From the NCBI GenBank assembly GCA_002335115.1, contig DDCR01000168.1, positions 2,705 to 38,479 of the forward strand: DNA of 35,775 nt, given 5' to 3'. The notes below the pieces were generated by a model. It was given only the letters and a program-made list of their open reading frames with translations, ran no database searches and was not told the DNA's origin. Numbering within the stretch: the stretch's first letter is position 1; every line of letters begins with the position of its first letter. This DNA comes from Oceanospirillaceae bacterium UBA2001. Its GTDB lineage: Bacteria > Pseudomonadota > Gammaproteobacteria > Pseudomonadales > Balneatricaceae. Below, in pieces: positions 33,189-35,775 of the stretch. A program made the translations under genes and the position numbers.

Positions 33189-34107
33189 CGCGAAGTCCAC
33201 TTGTTTGATGTAAAAACCAATCCACGACAAAATTAACTGCGACTGTCAACAAAGCAATAGCAGCCGCTGGAATCATGGGAGTTAAGGCGGCCGTTAAATC
33301 GTATTCGGCAAATTGAATGAGCCCTGCATTTTCCCGTACCATGGAACCCCAGTCTGCTGTGGGTGGTTGAATACCCACGCCTAAAAAGGACAGGGCCGCA
33401 ATGGTTAAAAACACAAAACAAAAGCGCAAACCAAACTCAGCCACCAAAGGCGGCATAATATTGGGTAAGATTTCTCGGCGCATGATCCAGCCTAAGCCTT
33501 CACCACGCAGTTTAGCAGCTTCGACATAATCCATGACTACAACGTTAAGAGCGACTGCTCTAGTGAGGCGAAACACACGCGTGGCATCCAGTACAGCAAT
33601 AATAAATATTAAGTTCATTGCACTAGAGCCAAAAATTGAAAGTAGCATTAGTGCAAAAATGAGACTTGGAATCGCCATCAGTACATCGACAAAACGACTT
33701 AAGACTTGGTCTAGCCAGTTTCGACTGATGGCGGCTATTAAGCCTAAACTACCGCCAATCAAAAAAGCCAATAGGGTTGTGGCCACAGCGATGCCAATGG
33801 TGTTTTGTGCTCCATAAATAAGACGGCTAAATACATCACGGCCCAAGGCATCTGTGCCTAATATAAACTCTTCGCTCCATGGTGCATAAGCCATGGGAAA
33901 GACTTGTGCTTGCCCATGGGGAGCGAGCAAGGACGCAAACAAAGCCACGATTAAATAAAAAGTGATCACGACCATGCCAAACCAAGCGGTGGGTGGTGCC
34001 GTTTTTAGAGTCCGCCATATATTCTGTAATACGCTTCTTCTTGCTTTGACTAAGGTCACTTCGTTAGCCGCAGAATAGCTCCCATCAGTGGTGTTTGGTG
34101 TATTCAT
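33178..34107 (-). CDS. ABC transporter permease, DppC/OppC type
   Basis: This 309-residue membrane protein has an N-terminal span (GMVVITFYLIVALFASLLAP, near residue 44) followed by the typical periplasmic FILGTDALGRDVFSRLIYG segment near 81. A transport core follows, with the EAA-type loop YVEAAKLRGEGLGWIMRREI near 194. The stop overlaps the ATPase start and its ATG overlaps the DppB-type stop by 4 bases (34104-34107), so it is part of a coupled set. Confidence 0.92.
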   Translation of the reverse strand: MNTPNTTDGSYSAANEVTLVKARRSVLQNIWRTLKTAPPTAWFGMVVITFYLIVALFASLLAPHGQAQVFPMAYAPWSEEFILGTDALGRDVFSRLIYGAQNTIGIAVATTLLAFLIGGSLGLIAAISRNWLDQVLSRFVDVLMAIPSLIFALMLLSIFGSSAMNLIFIIAVLDATRVFRLTRAVALNVVVMDYVEAAKLRGEGLGWIMRREILPNIMPPLVAEFGLRFCFVFLTIAALSFLGVGIQPPTADWGSMVRENAGLIQFAEYDLTAALTPMIPAAAIALLTVAVNFVVDWFLHQTSGLRDEH

Positions 34108-35123
34108 CGTGGATGCAACAGCCTTGGGTTAGTGATAATGGAAATAACATCGGCAAATAAATTGAGTAAAATATAGGTGCCAGCAAAGATTAACGCACAA
34201 GCCTGCACTACAGGAATATCTCGGCTTGAAACTGCATCTACCATGAGCTGGCCCAACCCAGGATAAACAAAGACCACCTCTACCACGACCACCCCAACCA
34301 CTAAATAAGCGAGGTTAAAGGCGATCACGTTAACGATGGGAGCCCAAGCGTTGGGCAGGGCGTGGTGCAATATAACCTTGGCTTTAGATGCACCCTTGAG
34401 TTGCGCCATTTCTATGTATGGGCTGGCTAATAGGTTAATGATGGCGGCTCGGGTCATGCGCATCATGTGCGCAACGATCACCAAAGTGAGGGCAAAGGCG
34501 GGTAAGGTGGACCGGTAAATTTTTTCTAACAAAGGCGTGGAGTCAGAAATATTAGCTAGGGAGGGGAACACTTTAAAGTAAGTTGCAAAAATTAAAATTA
34601 AAATATAACCCACAAAAAACTCTGGGAAAGAAATAGTCGTGAGAGTCGTTGCATTAACGACTCGATCGTAAATCGAATTGCGGTAGAGTGCAGCAGTAAT
34701 ACCTAAGGCCAAGGATAATGGAACCGCGACAAGTGCTGCCATGGAAGCTAAAAATAAGGTATTGGCTAAGCGAGGTTGAATAAGTTGCCATACATCTCTT
34801 GAACGGTCTACACCTGAAGCATCGCGTCCCGAAAAAGAAGTTCCCAAATCGCCGGTGAGTACGTTACCAGCCCACATAAAATAACGTTCTACAGGCGGCC
34901 TATCTAAGCCAAGTTCTCGTCGAAAAGCCTCTACTGTCTCCGGGAGTGCGGCTTGTCCTAATACCGCTTGACCAAAGTCACCGGGTAAAAACTCGATAGA
35001 ACTAAAAATGATAACGGTCACTACAAAAAGGGTGAGAAGTCCTAGCCCTAAGCGCTGAATAATAGTCGTTAAAACGGGATGCACGTGAATGAATACTCGA
35101 TGATTTATTTTTGTTTGTAACAT
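34104..35123 (-). CDS. ABC transporter permease, DppB/OppB type
   Basis: This 339-residue membrane protein has the first span LGLGLLTLFVVTVIIFSSIE near residue 25, then LPGDFGQAVLG and LRRELGLDRP-type loop residues (FRRELGLDRPPVERYFMW near 68), and five more spans, as in DppB. The EAA loop is PYIEMAQLKGASKAKVILHH near 237. It is the first transporter gene in its operon. No substrate-binding protein lies between it and the right edge: only a chimeric ORF and a partial gene are seen, so the binding protein is either further upstream or lost. No strong Shine-Dalgarno precedes ATG 35123. Confidence 0.92.
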   Translation of the reverse strand: MLQTKINHRVFIHVHPVLTTIIQRLGLGLLTLFVVTVIIFSSIEFLPGDFGQAVLGQAALPETVEAFRRELGLDRPPVERYFMWAGNVLTGDLGTSFSGRDASGVDRSRDVWQLIQPRLANTLFLASMAALVAVPLSLALGITAALYRNSIYDRVVNATTLTTISFPEFFVGYILILIFATYFKVFPSLANISDSTPLLEKIYRSTLPAFALTLVIVAHMMRMTRAAIINLLASPYIEMAQLKGASKAKVILHHALPNAWAPIVNVIAFNLAYLVVGVVVVEVVFVYPGLGQLMVDAVSSRDIPVVQACALIFAGTYILLNLFADVISIITNPRLLHPR

Positions 35124-35150
35124 AACTGTATACTAAAATCTGAGTTATGC

Positions 35151-35627
35151 CTATCGGCAGTAAAAATTATGACCTATTAGTCTAGGTTCACAAAAATCTG
35201 AAGTTGTTAAGGCAGCTAAGCCTAACAATGATTGGAAGCTATCGTCATTAGCCCCCTCGCGCCAAGCTCTGGTTGCAGATTGCAAACCATGCTCCAAGCG
35301 GCTTATGGCTGGCGGATTAGGCTGCTTTGCCGCAGCTTTCATTATATTTTCCGTGGCATTAAACATAATATGCACACCCCGACTAGGGTAAGGATTACCT
35401 AGGGTGCTGACCACCACATCAGATCCAGCGACAACGGCAGCGACATCTTTGGCATTGGTAGCATCTCCTTCAATAACTTCAATGCGATTATCATTATCAA
35501 GGTCAAAACTACTACGATTTCTAACTAATAAACGCAGCGAATAGCCAGATTCAAGTGCCATTTTGGCAAACTCACAACCAACCTTCCCAGTACCGCCAAA
35601 TACAGCAATACATTTATTTTTAGTCAT
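35151..35627 (-). pseudogene. Chimeric ORF: NmrA-like NAD(P)-binding half joined to an HD-domain fragment
   Basis: Residues 1 to about 108 are a clear Rossmann domain of the NAD(P)H-binding/NmrA type (AVFGGTGKVGCEFAKMALES at residues 8-27, then LRLLVRN and VVVSTLGNPYPSRG). The usual length is over 200 residues, yet here the fold breaks off. The next stretch, ISRLEHGLQSATRAWREGAN, matches the first helix region of HD-domain phosphohydrolase-like proteins (RLEHSLQTATRAHRDG...), whose AALLHDIGD metal motif should follow but does not. The last 25 residues match neither. GGGG upstream of ATG 35627 is a plausible Shine-Dalgarno, so the ORF may be translated, but both parts are incomplete. I call it a deletion-fusion scar. 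Confidence 0.6.
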
Positions 35628-35689
35628 ATATAAACCCCTTTTTGATGTTTGAGATTGATGTCAATACCTATGGGTGCACGTGTTGACAC

Positions 35690-35775
35690 CTAATGTAACA
35701 AGGTCACCTCTTCCGGGGTTTCCTCTCCAGTTTCGCGGTTCTTGACCCGCTTTATCGCAGTGATCGGGACGATCT
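35690..35775 (-). CDS. C-terminal end of a gene running off the window (unrecognised)
   Basis: On the minus strand one frame is open from the right edge to TAG at 35690-35692. It gives 27 residues (ITAIKRVKNRETGEETPEEV is its core), rich in charged residues like the tail of a soluble protein. Base composition here is more GC-rich than in the neighbouring genes. The piece is too short to name. The 62 bases between it and the chimeric ORF hold no gene. Confidence 0.4.
   Translation of the reverse strand, partial: IVPITAIKRVKNRETGEETPEEVTLLH

Noticed and set aside
1..35775. CRISPR arrays, insertion sequences with terminal repeats, rRNA genes
   Set aside because: I saw no regularly spaced repeats, no transposase ORF and no rRNA-like sequence anywhere in the window.

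Overview
The window looks like accessory DNA of a marine-type, probably gammaproteobacterial chromosome. The hints are moderate GC, CCA encoded in the tRNA, gammaproteobacterial-style Ure proteins and Tdk, and many genes for methylated amines, D-amino acids and urea. The taxon is an inference from gene style only.

Layout. (1) Bases 1-28 are the 3' end of a tRNA gene, best read as tRNA-Pro, followed by the wreck of a tyrosine integrase (30-398, minus strand). A degenerate copy of the first 28 bases lies at 23869-23896 in the same orientation (25 of 28 identical). Together these suggest that bases 1 to about 23.9 kb are an old tRNA-integrated island whose integrase has died. (2) 623-5863 is a urease operon, ureDABCEFG, led by only the last third of urtE; the rest of the urea transporter is absent. 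(3) 5953-18282 is a divergent catabolic regulon. Leftward are a class III aminotransferase, a Rieske oxygenase and a trimethylamine-dehydrogenase-like flavoprotein. Rightward are a BetI-like TetR regulator, a polyamine-type ABC importer (binding protein, ATPase, two permeases), a second trimethylamine-dehydrogenase-like flavoprotein and a cupin. A perfect 8-2-8 palindrome sits between the two arms. (4) 18283-23583, minus strand, holds a PuuB-like FAD oxidase, an M81/MlrC-like metallopeptidase and the pair dgcA-dgcN (D-glutamate conversion by N-acetylation and racemisation), with a dead D-amino-acid dehydrogenase gene (dadA-like) facing them.

Right of the repeat: thymidine kinase (tdk) and a small membrane protein; a tightly coupled trio of CocE/NonD hydrolase, HSL-type esterase and GMC oxidoreductase, followed by the stump of a mandelate-racemase/MLE-family gene; then, on the minus strand, a dipeptide/oligopeptide-type ABC transporter (two permeases, one double ATPase, no binding protein in view) and a sulfatase. 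Upstream of the transporter is a chimeric ORF that joins an NmrA-like dinucleotide-binding half to a piece of an HD-domain protein. A partial gene runs off the right edge.

How the genes may work together (inference). The regulon at 5953-18282 has one enzyme type for each step of stripping a quaternary amine: a cation importer, a Rieske N-demethylase, two flavoprotein demethylases, an amine oxidase next door, and an aminotransferase for the final primary amine. An N-methylated polyamine or an omega-trimethylamino acid would fit, but the substrate cannot be read from sequence. The dgcA-dgcN pair beside a dead dadA suggests that D-amino-acid oxidation was replaced by the acetylation route. The many gene stumps (int, urtE, dadA, a flavoprotein duplicate, MR/MLE, NmrA-HD) show repeated insertion and deletion at this locus.
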